Shown in pieces: positions 14,758-24,517 of a DNA stretch of 64,000 nt. Made by a program: the position numbers and the translations under genes. Under the pieces are notes generated by a model, which worked only from the letters and a program-made list of their open reading frames with translations, did no database searches and was not told the DNA's origin. Position 1 is the stretch's first letter. Each line of letters begins with the position of its first letter. The stretch is from the NCBI GenBank assembly GCA_900537185.1, contig LS999832.1, positions 11,546 to 75,545 on the forward strand, in the 5' to 3' direction. Source of the stretch: Cytophagales bacterium Alg240-R148 (GTDB lineage: Bacteria; Bacteroidota; Bacteroidia; Cytophagales; Cyclobacteriaceae).

Positions 14758-15720
14758 CTAAATATTCACTTCTGCAAACCCCACTGCCTTCTGTTCCGAC
14801 CAATAATCTGGAGAAGTAAAATTGGGAAAACCACAATGCCCTCCTGCTTTAGGAGTAAGCAAATGGAACAACTTATTAGAACTTTTATAAGTAAAACTTT
14901 CTTCTGATAAAAAACTGTCATTTCGAGCATTGATCATCAAAAGAGGTACTTTAATGCTGTCAATAAAGTGGATACTGCTATTTTGGGTGTAATAGTCTTC
15001 CGCGTCTTGGAACCCATGGATAACAGAAGTGAAATGTTCGTCAAACATTCTTATGCCATCTATTTTTTTGAGCAGATTCAAATCAAAGCTACCGGGTAAT
15101 GCAGCTTCCTTGCGCAACACCTTAGATTTCAAACTTTTTAAAAAACGCCTGCTGTAAAGGTAATTGCTGGGTCTTGCAATGGCATCACAAGATCCGCTAA
15201 GGTTTATTGGAACTGAAATGGCAATGCCCGCTTTTAATTGCGCTGGTTTTGTTGTGGTTTCACCTAAGTATTTGGTGGCAAGGTTGCCTCCGAGGCTGAA
15301 CCCAACTAAAACCATGTGTTCAAACTGATTGCTCGCTGCGGCATGTTGCATCACAACGTCCAAATCATAGGTTGCACCACTGTGGTAAAATATTTTTTTT
15401 CTATTCAATTCTTCTCCGCAACTTCTAAAATTCCATAGTAAAACAGAATACCCTTGGTTGTAAAAAGCCTTGGCCATGCCTTTCATATACGGCCTTCGGC
15501 TGCTGCCTTCTAAGCCATGGCAGACCACCGCCAGCTTTTTGGAACCGTGGTTAAGGACCCAATCAAGGTCTAGAAAATCACCATCTGGGGTGTCAATTCT
15601 TTCTGTTTTAAACTCCAAGCCCTCTACTTTTCTGAACAAAGCCGGGTAAATGGTTTGTGCATAATGGCTACCAAAAAAAAATGGAGGGTTATAGTCATCA
15701 ATCAATTGCATCATGATCAA
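14758..15720 (-). CDS. YheT-type alpha/beta hydrolase
   Basis: The 320-residue protein follows the YheT family: the early YNPPFFFGSHYAQTIYP segment, oxyanion segment HGLEGSS near residue 65, NFRSCGEELNR, the nucleophile elbow GFSLGGN with Ser142, an acidic residue in NARNDSF and the late GGHCGF with the catalytic His. The family has esterase-like activity with poorly known natural substrates and is cytoplasmic. Two further Met codons lie within the first four residues (MIMMQ), so the start is uncertain by a few codons. The stop lies at the edge of the repeat island and no terminator was seen. Confidence 0.85.
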   Translation of the reverse strand: MIMMQLIDDYNPPFFFGSHYAQTIYPALFRKVEGLEFKTERIDTPDGDFLDLDWVLNHGSKKLAVVCHGLEGSSRRPYMKGMAKAFYNQGYSVLLWNFRSCGEELNRKKIFYHSGATYDLDVVMQHAAASNQFEHMVLVGFSLGGNLATKYLGETTTKPAQLKAGIAISVPINLSGSCDAIARPSNYLYSRRFLKSLKSKVLRKEAALPGSFDLNLLKKIDGIRMFDEHFTSVIHGFQDAEDYYTQNSSIHFIDSIKVPLLMINARNDSFLSEESFTYKSSNKLFHLLTPKAGGHCGFPNFTSPDYWSEQKAVGFAEVNI

Positions 15721-15922
15721 AAATATAAAATCTTTTTGATTATACTCGATTGTGCAAACAAAGGATGTATTGGTTCTTAGTTAGGGATGGAAATATCGCC
15801 TCTATTCGGTAAAAAACCCGTTTAAAATTAAATAGAACATAGAGGGAACAAAAAATAATAGAATCCGTCTAATTCATTGATAACTAACTTTTAACCCCAT
15901 TTTCACCCACCATATTGGGTGA

Positions 15923-15942
15923 TATTCAATTTTTTTTGAATA
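15923..15942. promoter_or_regulatory. Inverted repeat upstream of the TonB-dependent receptor, possible operator
   Basis: TATTCAA (15923-15929) and TTGAATA (15936-15942) form a perfect 7-bp inverted repeat with a T-rich centre, about 60 bases before the start codon. It could bind a regulator of the receptor operon. No regulator gene is adjacent. Confidence 0.35.
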
Positions 15943-16004
15943 GGATAGAAACCTTTGCGTTTGGCTTCTGTCTATTCATTAAACTTAAAACAATAAACGA
16001 AACA

Positions 16005-18356
16005 ATGCGACAACTATTTTTAACACTTTCATTTTTGTCTTTGCTCTTGACGGCTTCGGGGCAAGATAAATTTACCCTCAGTGGGTATGTGAAAGATGCT
16101 TCTACAGGAGAGGAACTCATCGGGGTAACCGTTTGGGTAGACGAGATCAAGAATGGAACCACCACAAATTTTTATGGATTTTATTCTGTAACCCTTCCAG
16201 CGGGTGACTATACTTTGAACTATAGTTATGTTGGATACAAATCCATTCAAAAAACGGTAACATTATCGGCCAATACAGAATTTAACATTGATCTTCCTTC
16301 GGAGGCTTTGGAAATTGATGGGGTTGTAATTACCGACAAACCAATTGATGCCAATGTAACGGATATCAAAATGAGCCGAAATGAGCTGAATGTAGAACAA
16401 GTAAAAAAACTACCAGCTTTGTTCGGAGAACCAGATATAATTAAAACGGTCCAGATGTTGCCCGGTGTAATAACTGCTGGAGAAGGAACTTCTTCCTTTT
16501 TTGTAAGAGGTGGTAGTGCCGATCAGAATCTAATTTTGATTGACGAGGCGCCAGTATACGATCCTTCGCATTTGTTTGGACTGTTTTCTGTTTTTAATGC
16601 AGATGTTATTAAGGATTCTGAAATATACAGAGGAGGGATCCCGGCCCGATACGGTGGCAGGTTGTCTTCCATATTGGATGTAAGAACCAAGGATGGCAAC
16701 AATAAGAAATTTGGAGGGTCTGCTGCCATTGGAACTTTGGCTAGTAAAATCATGCTAGAAGGGCCTATCAAGAAAAATGAGAGCTCTTACATTGTTTCTG
16801 CAAGAAGGTCGTATGCTGATTTATTCTTAAAAATGTCAGGAAACAAAAACACCGTATATTTTTATGATGTGAATGCAAAAGTAAACTGGAAATTCAATAA
16901 CAACAACCGCTTGTATGCTGCTTTTTATAAAGGGCGAGACGATTTTAGTTTGGATGGAACATTTGGGTTTGACTGGGGCAATACTACCGGAACCTTGCGC
17001 TGGAACCATTTGTTCAGCGATAAGTTGTTTTCCAACACCTCGTTAATAGCTTCCAACTTTGATTACATTACTAAGTTTGATGATGCAGCACAAGGGTTTA
17101 TTTGGAATGCCAATATGAAAGAATACAGTTTCAAACAAGATTTTAACTACTACATGAACCCGATGAATGAATTGCAATTCGGGTACCACCTGACCTACAG
17201 AAAAATTGCCCCGGGCAAGATAGCACCGAGCCAAGAAGGCACTATCTTTAAAGACACCGAGCTTGCCAAATTGTATTCTTTAGAACACAGTTTGTATTTG
17301 AGCAACCAGCAAACGGTTACAGACAAATTGTCTTTTGAATATGGATTGAGGGTTTCTATTTTTCAAAATGTTGGTAAACAAGACGTTTTTGTTTACGAAG
17401 ACCCCTACGACAATATCAACATAAAAAGAACAGATACGCTCAGTTATGGAAAGCTTGAAAACATCAAGACTTTTGTAAACTGGGAACCTCGTTTCTCTGC
17501 GCGTTTGATGGTCAGTCCAAAAAGTTCTATCAAAGCTTCTTATAACAGAATGGTACAAAATGTCCATTTAATAAGCAGTGGAACAGTGCCCTTGCCGTTT
17601 AATACTTGGCAACCAAGTGGCCCATACTTGAAACCACAAATAGCCGACCAATATGCCATGGGGTATTTTAGAAATTTCAAAGACAACACCTACGAGGTGT
17701 CGGTAGAAGGGTATTACAAAGACATGCAAGACGTAACAGATTTTGCTGACAACGCAGAGATCTTTTTTAATGACGATTTATCAACAGAATTCCGACAAGG
17801 AAAATCCTGGTCTTATGGTGCAGAATTTATGGCACAGAAAGTGAAGGGAGATGTAACTGGTTTTGTTTCTTATACTTATTCCAAGACACAAAGAGAAATT
17901 CCAGGAGTTAATAGAGGAGAGGCATTTAATGCCAATTACGACAGAAGGCATGTTTTTAATGCTGTTGGAACCTATGAAATGAATGATAAATGGACTTTTG
18001 GAGCCAGCTTTACTTATACTTCGGGAAGGCCAACGACCATTCCTTCTGGTCGCTATGAATTTGGGTCTAACTACAACATAGATTTGATTACCGAACGAAA
18101 TGCCTATGTACTGCCAACATTCCACCGTTTGGACTTATCGGCTACCCTCAACCCAAGAGTTAAAAAGGATAGAAATTGGAGAGGCCAATGGGTGTTTTCA
18201 ATTTACAATGCCTACAACCGTTCCAATCCATTCACAGTTTATACCAGAACAGTCCAAAACGATAAAGGAGAGGTCATAGACCCTAATAAAAAGGAGGCCA
18301 GAATGGTTTATTTATTCCCAATTCTTCCTTCTATAACCTACAAAATTAAATTTTAA
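16005..18356 (+). CDS. TonB-dependent outer-membrane receptor with carboxypeptidase-like N-terminal domain
   Basis: I place the start at 16005, giving 783 residues, because the signal peptide (MRQLFLTLSFLSLLLTASGQ) begins there; the frame is open 30 codons further but that part is not signal-like. After the signal come a carboxypeptidase-regulatory-like beta sandwich (about 20-110: FTLSGYVKDASTGEELIGV), the plug (about 130-230: SFFVRGGSADQNLILIDEAPVYDP) and a long beta barrel ending in aromatic IKF. It lacks the STN domain and the usual SusC plug box, so it is an ordinary TonB receptor or a peptide/metal-type one. It is followed after four bases by a DUF4249 lipoprotein, a frequent partner in Bacteroidota, so the two probably form one operon importing an unknown ligand. 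Confidence 0.85.
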   Translation: MRQLFLTLSFLSLLLTASGQDKFTLSGYVKDASTGEELIGVTVWVDEIKNGTTTNFYGFYSVTLPAGDYTLNYSYVGYKSIQKTVTLSANTEFNIDLPSEALEIDGVVITDKPIDANVTDIKMSRNELNVEQVKKLPALFGEPDIIKTVQMLPGVITAGEGTSSFFVRGGSADQNLILIDEAPVYDPSHLFGLFSVFNADVIKDSEIYRGGIPARYGGRLSSILDVRTKDGNNKKFGGSAAIGTLASKIMLEGPIKKNESSYIVSARRSYADLFLKMSGNKNTVYFYDVNAKVNWKFNNNNRLYAAFYKGRDDFSLDGTFGFDWGNTTGTLRWNHLFSDKLFSNTSLIASNFDYITKFDDAAQGFIWNANMKEYSFKQDFNYYMNPMNELQFGYHLTYRKIAPGKIAPSQEGTIFKDTELAKLYSLEHSLYLSNQQTVTDKLSFEYGLRVSIFQNVGKQDVFVYEDPYDNINIKRTDTLSYGKLENIKTFVNWEPRFSARLMVSPKSSIKASYNRMVQNVHLISSGTVPLPFNTWQPSGPYLKPQIADQYAMGYFRNFKDNTYEVSVEGYYKDMQDVTDFADNAEIFFNDDLSTEFRQGKSWSYGAEFMAQKVKGDVTGFVSYTYSKTQREIPGVNRGEAFNANYDRRHVFNAVGTYEMNDKWTFGASFTYTSGRPTTIPSGRYEFGSNYNIDLITERNAYVLPTFHRLDLSATLNPRVKKDRNWRGQWVFSIYNAYNRSNPFTVYTRTVQNDKGEVIDPNKKEARMVYLFPILPSITYKIKF

Positions 18357-18360
18357 TCCA

Positions 18361-19194
18361 ATGAAAAAGCTACTATATACATTATTCGCGTTGGCTCTTG
18401 TGATCACGGCATGTGAAAAGACCATCGTTTTGGATCAAATGCAAACAGAACCTCAATTTGTGATTGAAGGGCTGGTAGTCAATGTAGATTCCACACAGTA
18501 TGTAAAAATATCTAAATCTGTTGATTTTTATGCCGAAGGCACAACGCCACGAGTAACCAACGCAACCGTAACTGTAAAAGACAGTGAAGGCAATGTGTTC
18601 AACTACGTGCACAATCCATGGGGTGTTTCAGTATACGATGGGGTGTATGCATCTGAAGTGACGTATGAAGGGATTGTTGGTAGAAGGTACAATCTTACTG
18701 TGGAGGTAGATGGCGAAACCTTTACTGCATCAGACGATTTGTACCGCGTAACGCCAATCGACAGTTTGGTGCAGGAGTACGACCCGGAAATTGACGAAGA
18801 AGACCACCCAGAAAGGAAGTATTTGGTGAAAATGTATGCCAAAGAACCACAAGAAACAAAAGATTACTACCTGTTTAAATTCTATAGAAATGGAGAGGAA
18901 GTGAACAGCGATGGTGGCGAATTTTACTACGCCAATGACGATGCCATTGCCGAGAACATCAATGGAATTGAGGCGCCCGGTTATTATGCACCGGACGATA
19001 CAGTAACCATGGAAATTTTGTCTCTATCTAGACTGGGCTATTTATTTTATAACGATGCCAATTTACTGATTAACAGCGATGGTGGTATGTTCAGTCCTCC
19101 TCCAGCCAACCCAAGAAGCAATATAGAGGGTGGCGCCGCTGGGTTTTTTCAGACCAGTGCAATTGACACGGAGAAAATAGTGATCAAAAAATAA
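18361..19194 (+). CDS. DUF4249 family lipoprotein
   Basis: The 277-residue product starts with a lipoprotein signal (VITAC, Cys18). The body fits DUF4249: an early EPQFVIEGLVVN, an Ig-like strand pattern VTNATVTVKDSEGNVF, and YNLTVEVDGETFTASD, with further beta-rich sequence to the end. DUF4249 genes typically follow a TonB-dependent receptor, as here, and the protein is probably a surface or periplasmic partner of that receptor. Biochemical role unknown. The operon ends at the strong terminator at 19221. Confidence 0.8.
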   Translation: MKKLLYTLFALALVITACEKTIVLDQMQTEPQFVIEGLVVNVDSTQYVKISKSVDFYAEGTTPRVTNATVTVKDSEGNVFNYVHNPWGVSVYDGVYASEVTYEGIVGRRYNLTVEVDGETFTASDDLYRVTPIDSLVQEYDPEIDEEDHPERKYLVKMYAKEPQETKDYYLFKFYRNGEEVNSDGGEFYYANDDAIAENINGIEAPGYYAPDDTVTMEILSLSRLGYLFYNDANLLINSDGGMFSPPPANPRSNIEGGAAGFFQTSAIDTEKIVIKK

Positions 19195-19220
19195 TAAACT
19201 TGAGTTTTAAATAGGAAGAG

Positions 19221-19257
19221 AAGTCCTTCGGCCCTTGTGGGTTGGAGGGCTTTTTTA
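19221..19257 (+). terminator. Terminator of the receptor/DUF4249 operon
   Basis: AAGTCCTTCGGCCC (19221-19234) pairs fully, allowing G-U, with GGGTTGGAGGGCTT (19239-19252) around a TTGT loop and is followed by a T run. Confidence 0.85.
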
Positions 19258-19340
19258 TTTTAAAGGCTATTTTTTGCAAGGACAATTCAGTTTGAAAACC
19301 TACAATTTGTTATATTGCTGCTTCTTAAACCAACGAGCCT

Positions 19341-20057
19341 ATGAAATTAAAAACCCTCTTGTTCTCCGCATTGTTGTCTGCGTGTACAACAGCCCAAATA
19401 AATTCTACCTTGGGTACCGTCAATGATGCTTTAAATGAATCGGCAACCCCTACTACTTCAGAAGTAACAGGAGGTCTAAAACAAGCTTTGGAAGTTGGTA
19501 TCAAAAACAGCGCGCAATTGGCATCTGCATTGGATGGGTATTACAAAAATCCCAAAATTAAAATTCCTTTTCCGCCAGAAGTAAAAGAAGTGGAGACCAA
19601 ACTAAGACAAATCGGGCTTGGCAAAGAAGTAGATAAATTTGTGGTTACGTTAAACCGCGGTGCGGAAAACGCAGCCAACAAATCAGTCCCAATTTTCGTA
19701 AATGCCATTACTTCCATGTCCATCAACGATGCTTGGGGCATATTAAAAGGAGAAGATTTGGCAGCGACCAATTATTTAAAAAAAGCTACTTATGCACAAT
19801 TACAAGCAGAATTTAAACCTGTAATGAAACAATCCTTGGACCAAGTGAATGCTACCAAATATTATGGCGACCTTGTTTCGAACTATAATAAAATTCCTTT
19901 CGTTAAAAAAGTCAACCCCAACCTAGATGATTACGCCACCGAAAAGGCAATTGATGGTTTGTTTTATTTGGTAGGAGAGGAAGAGAAAAAAATACGCAAA
20001 GACCCAATGAAACGAACCACAGAATTATTGAAAAAGGTATTTGCACAGCAAGATTAG
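19341..20057 (+). CDS. DUF4197 family lipoprotein
   Basis: The 238-residue protein has a short lipoprotein signal (LLSACTT) and then the DUF4197 pattern: GLKQALEVGIKNSAQL, YYKNPKIKIPFPPEVK, FVVTLNRGAENAANK, SINDAWGILKGEDLAATNYL, and the C-terminal DYATEKAIDGLFYLVGEEEK. The family is all-helical, of unknown function, and predicted in the periplasm. It lies 23 bases before paaN on the same strand and may share its transcript, but no functional link is known. Confidence 0.85.
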   Translation: MKLKTLLFSALLSACTTAQINSTLGTVNDALNESATPTTSEVTGGLKQALEVGIKNSAQLASALDGYYKNPKIKIPFPPEVKEVETKLRQIGLGKEVDKFVVTLNRGAENAANKSVPIFVNAITSMSINDAWGILKGEDLAATNYLKKATYAQLQAEFKPVMKQSLDQVNATKYYGDLVSNYNKIPFVKKVNPNLDDYATEKAIDGLFYLVGEEEKKIRKDPMKRTTELLKKVFAQQD

Positions 20058-20080
20058 TATACATTATAACCCTTACATAC

Positions 20081-21748
20081 ATGAGTTTTTTTGAAAAACA
20101 TGAAACCCTTATAAAAAAGGCAGTTAATGCCTTACACGAACGCACTTTTTATGCTCAATACCCAGAGCATCCCTCACCAAAAATATATGGCGAAACTGCC
20201 GATGTTGACGGTAGAAAAGCTTTTCAATCTTTGGTTGGAAAACCTTATGAAGCATTGAACCAAACGCCAACAGATGGTTGGATAGGAGTGGAGGAATCCC
20301 CATACATGCAGGATCCACTGAACATTACCTATCCCAATATTAATGTAGAAACATTAATAAACCGTTCGGAAAAAGCCTTTCATGAATGGAGAAAAGTACA
20401 CTACAAAGAGCGCGCTGCGATTCTCGTAGAGTCCTTGGAAAGAGTAAAACAAAAATTCTTTGAAATCGCCTATGCTACCATGCATACCACAGGGCAGGGG
20501 TATATGATGGCCTTTCAGGCTTCAGGCCCTCATGCCGCTGATAGAGCTTTGGAAGCAATTGCCGCTGGTTTTGAAGAAATGAGCCGATATCCAGAGTCAA
20601 CTGTTTGGGACAAGCCCATGGGCAAATTCAATATCCAACTAGACAAAAGCTGGAGGCCAGTACCTAAAGGAGTAGCCTTGGTTATAGGGTGTTCTACCTT
20701 CCCTACTTGGAATTCAGTTCCTGGTTTGTATGCTAGTTTGGTAACCGGAAATAGCGCCATTATGAAACCACATCCTGGAGCCGTGTTGCCTATTGCAATG
20801 GTAGTGGCTGAGATAAGAAACGTTTTGGCTGAAAGTGGTATCGACCCAGAAGTATGTCAATTGGCGGTAGATACCTTTGATAAAACCAATACAAAAGAAT
20901 TGGCAACCCATAAAAAAGTTAAAGTGATTGACTTTACTGGTAATTCAGAATTTGGAACTTATTTAGAAGGTTTGCCAGGAAAAACAGTGTTTACTGAGAA
21001 AACTGGAGTGAATTCTGTTGTTTTAGATTCTGTTGCGAACGTAGACAAAGTGGCCGCTAACTTGGCTTTTTCCGTAGCATTGTATTCTGGTCAAATGTGT
21101 ACCGCACCACAGAATTTTTATATTCCGGAATCTGGTATTAGTACACCCGACGGTCAAGTATCTGTTGAAGAATTTGAAGAGAAATTTATAGAACAAATAA
21201 ATGGATTGGTGGACAACCCTAAGGCAGGACCATTTGTACTGGGCACCATCCAAAATAAAAACACAGTCAATAGAATCGCAGAAGCTGAAAAACTTCCTGG
21301 TAAATTGTTGTTGAAATCACGCAGTATTGAAAACCCAATGTTCAACAATGCGCGGGTGGCAACCCCTGCTGTTTTAGAAATGGAAAGCAAAGACAAAGAA
21401 CAATTTTCTAAGGAATTGTTTGGTCCTGTAGCACTAATTATCAAAACAAAAGACACCAAGGAATCGGTAGCATTGGCCCAGGAAATGGCCGAAGCATACG
21501 GTGCTTTGTCTTGTGGGGCATATACTACAAATGCCGATACAAAAGAATTTATTGCAGATCAAATGTCTTTGGCGGCCACACCGGTGAGTTTTAATTTAAC
21601 TGGTGGTATTTACTTGAACCAACATGCTGGTTTTTCTGACTTCCATGTAACTGGTGGCAACCCTGCTGGAAATGCATCTTTTACCAACCCGGACTATGTC
21701 AATAGAAGGTTCACATGGGTAGGTTTTAGAGAGCCTGTAAGCAAATAA
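20081..21748 (+). CDS. paaN: PaaN-type aldehyde dehydrogenase
   Basis: The 555-residue length and N-terminal extension (FFEKHETLIKKAVNALHERT) match PaaN rather than ordinary aldehyde dehydrogenases. The nucleotide-binding part is around residues 190-260 (GVALVIGCSTFPTWNSVPG), a TEKTGVNSVV segment follows near 305, and Cys340 in QMCTAPQNF is the probable catalytic cysteine. PaaN proteins are annotated with phenylacetate degradation, oxidising an aldehyde intermediate to an acid with NAD(P). No other paa gene lies in the window, so the substrate here may differ. The gene ends at a bidirectional terminator. Confidence 0.85.
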   Translation: MSFFEKHETLIKKAVNALHERTFYAQYPEHPSPKIYGETADVDGRKAFQSLVGKPYEALNQTPTDGWIGVEESPYMQDPLNITYPNINVETLINRSEKAFHEWRKVHYKERAAILVESLERVKQKFFEIAYATMHTTGQGYMMAFQASGPHAADRALEAIAAGFEEMSRYPESTVWDKPMGKFNIQLDKSWRPVPKGVALVIGCSTFPTWNSVPGLYASLVTGNSAIMKPHPGAVLPIAMVVAEIRNVLAESGIDPEVCQLAVDTFDKTNTKELATHKKVKVIDFTGNSEFGTYLEGLPGKTVFTEKTGVNSVVLDSVANVDKVAANLAFSVALYSGQMCTAPQNFYIPESGISTPDGQVSVEEFEEKFIEQINGLVDNPKAGPFVLGTIQNKNTVNRIAEAEKLPGKLLLKSRSIENPMFNNARVATPAVLEMESKDKEQFSKELFGPVALIIKTKDTKESVALAQEMAEAYGALSCGAYTTNADTKEFIADQMSLAATPVSFNLTGGIYLNQHAGFSDFHVTGGNPAGNASFTNPDYVNRRFTWVGFREPVSK

Positions 21749-21753
21749 TTGAA

Positions 21754-21788
21754 AAAAAAGGAGCCCAGTTACTAGGCTCCTTTTTTAT
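21754..21788. terminator. Bidirectional terminator between paaN and the convergent gene
   Basis: GGAGCC (21760-21765) and GGCTCC (21775-21780) pair, flanked by A and T runs on both sides, so it can stop transcription from paaN on the plus strand and from 21792-22460 on the minus strand. Confidence 0.85.
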
Positions 21789-21791
21789 GTT

Positions 21792-22460
21792 TTAATTTCC
21801 GAATTTATTTCTTCTGGCTTTTATAATTTTGGAATAAGACTTCAGGCCAGCGTAAAGGCTTCCAATCCAATAGTTTCTAACCCCAAAGCCCTTGGGCTTT
21901 CCTTCTACTACATCGGTCATTAGCACATCCTTGGTCTTGGTATCAAAGTATACAATAGAGTATACCCCAATCAATAATTGCTTACTAAACATTTCTGGAA
22001 TGATAATAAGACCAATTGGATTTTTATCCGATTCGGTATTGTATCCTTTTAAGACCTCTGCAGCCTTACTTTTGGAAATATGGCCTGGTATATTCTCTGA
22101 AATACAATTGGCTCCTTCGAATGTGCTTTTTAAGTCTTCTAGGTTCTTGGTATTAGATTGCTCTAAATTGATGGAGTACCTCTTGAACCCCAAAAACTTG
22201 GATAAATCGTACTTTTTTCTTTCAATTTGCATCATATTGTTCCAAGCAGGGAAATAAGTATCGCGCATCTTGTCGCAAATGGGTGTACCCTCCGCATCGT
22301 AAAAACCATCTTTGTGGACCAATTGAAGTGCTGAGAAATCAAGTCCATAAAATGTGACATCCTGAGCATCCAACACTTTGTTGATTGAATTTTGCGCTTG
22401 GAGCATAGAGTGGAGGCCAAAAAAAATTAAAAAGCAGATCAAACTATTTTTCTTGTTCAT
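21792..22460 (-). CDS. Exported protein of unknown function
   Basis: I start at 22460 because a signal peptide (MNKKNSLICFLIFFGLHSML, cleavage near QAQ) begins there; the 35 upstream codons look non-coding. The mature part of about 200 residues has no family I can name. It mixes alpha and beta segments, including DVTFYGLDFSALQLVH, a basic PAWNNMMQIERKKYD and a hydrophobic GLIIIPEMF with SIVYFDTKTKDVLMTD. It is likely periplasmic. It is convergent with paaN and divergent from the amidinotransferase operon. Confidence 0.65.
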   Translation of the reverse strand: MNKKNSLICFLIFFGLHSMLQAQNSINKVLDAQDVTFYGLDFSALQLVHKDGFYDAEGTPICDKMRDTYFPAWNNMMQIERKKYDLSKFLGFKRYSINLEQSNTKNLEDLKSTFEGANCISENIPGHISKSKAAEVLKGYNTESDKNPIGLIIIPEMFSKQLLIGVYSIVYFDTKTKDVLMTDVVEGKPKGFGVRNYWIGSLYAGLKSYSKIIKARRNKFGN

Positions 22461-22585
22461 TTTACTTTTGGTTTGTATAATTGACTGGTTTATAAGGTAT
22501 TGATGGAATAAAAGTACACAATTGATTTTTAATATAAAAAATGAATAACAACCTTTTAATGGCATGGTTATTTTTGTTGGCTCCT

Positions 22586-22618
22586 ATTGGGTTAATACCA
22601 AGCGTATAACTAACTTTG
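22586..22618 (+). promoter_or_regulatory. Bacteroidota-type promoter of the amidinotransferase-argS-menA operon
   Basis: ATTGG at 22586-22590 is a plausible -33 element and TAACTTTG at 22611-22618 fits the -7 consensus TAnnTTTG, with about 20 bases between them. The start codon at 22643 lies 25 bases downstream. A TTG at 22616 would be inside the -7 box and so cannot be the real start. Confidence 0.55.
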
Positions 22619-22642
22619 TCGGCTGGAATTGATTCCCTGGTT

Positions 22643-23560
22643 ATGATAGATATTTTTGTAAACAACGAGACAGCCCATTTAGAAACAGTTGTATTGGGTA
22701 TCCCGGATAAAATGGGCGGTGTTCCTAATTTGGAAATGACCTACGACCCAAAATCTAGGGAGCATATCATCGCAGGTACTTTTCCAACGGAGTGGGCTAT
22801 AAAGTCAGAAATGGACGACTTTGAAGCTGTTTTGCTGAAACATGGGGTGAAAGTATGGAGACCATCGGTATTGGATGGTGTCAATCAAATTTTTGCCCGG
22901 GATATAGGTATGGTGGTCGAAGATAAATTTATAGTACCCAATATCATAGAAAAAAGAGGCAAGGAAGTGGAAGGAATAGAACATATTATTGCGGAGATCC
23001 CTTCTCAACAAGTAGTTAAGGCTGACACAGGAGTAAGGTTAGAAGGTGGAGATGTTATGCCTTGGGGTAAACAACTATTTGTTGGTTATTCTAAAGAACC
23101 GGACTTTTCTAATTTTGAAGTGGCAAGGACCAATGAAGCAGCACTCTCTTTTCTACAAAGGCAATTTCCGAACAAAGAGGTAATCGGGTTTGAATTGCAG
23201 AAGTCCGACAACCAGCCCAAAGAAAATGCTTTGCATTTGGATTGTTGTTTTCAGCCAATTGGCAAAGACATGGCTTTGTTGTACGCGGGTGGATTCAAAA
23301 ACAAAGAAGGATATGAGTTTTTGGTTAATTATTTTGGTGCTGACAAAGTAATTGACATTACCCAAGAAGAAATGTACTACATGGGTTCCAACGTGTTTTC
23401 TATTAACGAAAACATCATTGTTTCGGAAATAGGATTTTCACGGATTAACAGTGTTTTAAGAGAAAAAGGGTTTACAGTAGAGACCATCAAATACAGCGAA
23501 ACAGCTAAGATGGAAGGGCTTTTGCGTTGTTCTACTTTGCCTTTAAAAAGAAGGAAATAA
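22643..23560 (+). CDS. Amidinotransferase / arginine deiminase superfamily hydrolase
   Basis: About 305 residues with the guanidino-modifying pentein fold. Visible active-site pieces are the acidic substrate-binding motif FARDIG, RLEGGDVMPWG, the catalytic His in ALHLDCCFQP and the nucleophile Cys296 in LLRCSTLPLKR at the C-terminus. The family acts on arginine, methylated arginines or glycine-arginine pairs; the sequence does not tell deiminase, dimethylargininase or amidinotransferase apart. A second pentein (CtlX) starts one base behind the stop, then argS and menA follow, so this is the first gene of a four-gene operon with an arginine theme. Confidence 0.8.
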   Translation: MIDIFVNNETAHLETVVLGIPDKMGGVPNLEMTYDPKSREHIIAGTFPTEWAIKSEMDDFEAVLLKHGVKVWRPSVLDGVNQIFARDIGMVVEDKFIVPNIIEKRGKEVEGIEHIIAEIPSQQVVKADTGVRLEGGDVMPWGKQLFVGYSKEPDFSNFEVARTNEAALSFLQRQFPNKEVIGFELQKSDNQPKENALHLDCCFQPIGKDMALLYAGGFKNKEGYEFLVNYFGADKVIDITQEEMYYMGSNVFSINENIIVSEIGFSRINSVLREKGFTVETIKYSETAKMEGLLRCSTLPLKRRK

Positions 23561-23561
23561 A

Positions 23562-24491
23562 ATGCAAACAACAGATACATTAATGATGGTGCGGCCGGTT
23601 AAGTTTCGATTCAATGAACAAACCGCTGTTAACAATTACTACCAACAACAAATTGAAGGGCTTACTTCGGATCAAATTAACCAAAGAGCAACCCAAGAAT
23701 TTGATGGTTTTGTAGAGAAGTTAAGGAACCATGGTGTGGATGTAGTGGTGGTAGACGATACCCTTGAACCCGATACGCCAGACTCTATTTTTCCGAATAA
23801 TTGGATTTCATTCCATCAAAACGCAGGAATAGGTTTGTATCCAATGTATGCCGAAAATAGAAGGTTGGAAAGAAGAAAAGACTTGATAGACCAAATGGCC
23901 GTTGATTTTGAAGTGCAGGCCGTTCACGACTTGTCGGTATATGAAAAAAAAGACCTTTTTTTAGAAGGAACTGGGAGCATGGTGTTGGATAGAAGCAATA
24001 AAATTGCCTATGCAGCACTGAGCCTTAGAACGAACGAAGAGGTTCTGGATGCCTTTTGCAGTACTTTTGATTATCAAAAGGTAACGTTTGTAGCCAACCA
24101 AACGGTGGAGGGGAAAAGGCTTCCAATTTACCACACCAATGTTATGATGTGTGTAGCAGACCAATACGCCATATTGTGCACAGACAGCATAGATGACCCG
24201 GAAGAAAAGAAAGCGGTGTTGGCTTCTTTGCGTAATACGGAGCACGAAGTTATAACCATATCCGAAGAACAAAAACATCATTTTGCCGGAAATATGCTGC
24301 AAGTTAACAATAAAGATGGCGACAGATTTCTAGTAATGTCCCAAGCGGCCAAAGATTCGTTGAACCAAGAACAAGTAAATAAAATTGTGCAGTACAATCC
24401 CATTATAAGCAGCTCCCTTGCAACGATTGAAGCCTTGGGTGGAGGCAGTGCGCGGTGTATGATGGCGGAAGTTTTCCTTCCTAAAAAATAA
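23562..24491 (+). CDS. ctlX: CtlX-like citrulline/arginine pentein hydrolase
   Basis: The 309-residue product has the arrangement of CtlX and related arginine deiminase-like enzymes: an early MMVRPVKFRFNEQTAVNNYY, FPNNWISFHQ, LEGTGSMVLDR, the catalytic His in IYHTNVMM and nucleophile Cys299 in GGSARCMMAEVF. CtlX in other bacteria is a citrulline-utilisation enzyme; the assignment here is by family resemblance. It starts one base behind the other pentein, so translation is probably coupled and the two may act on successive or related substrates. argS follows after 26 bases. Confidence 0.75.
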   Translation: MQTTDTLMMVRPVKFRFNEQTAVNNYYQQQIEGLTSDQINQRATQEFDGFVEKLRNHGVDVVVVDDTLEPDTPDSIFPNNWISFHQNAGIGLYPMYAENRRLERRKDLIDQMAVDFEVQAVHDLSVYEKKDLFLEGTGSMVLDRSNKIAYAALSLRTNEEVLDAFCSTFDYQKVTFVANQTVEGKRLPIYHTNVMMCVADQYAILCTDSIDDPEEKKAVLASLRNTEHEVITISEEQKHHFAGNMLQVNNKDGDRFLVMSQAAKDSLNQEQVNKIVQYNPIISSSLATIEALGGGSARCMMAEVFLPKK

Positions 24492-24517
24492 ATTTATAAA
24501 GAAGATAAGTAAATACC

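Noticed and set aside
15915-16004. N-terminal extension of the TonB-dependent receptor
   Set aside because: The signal peptide starts at 16005; the extension is not signal-like and carries the inverted repeat, so it is read as leader.
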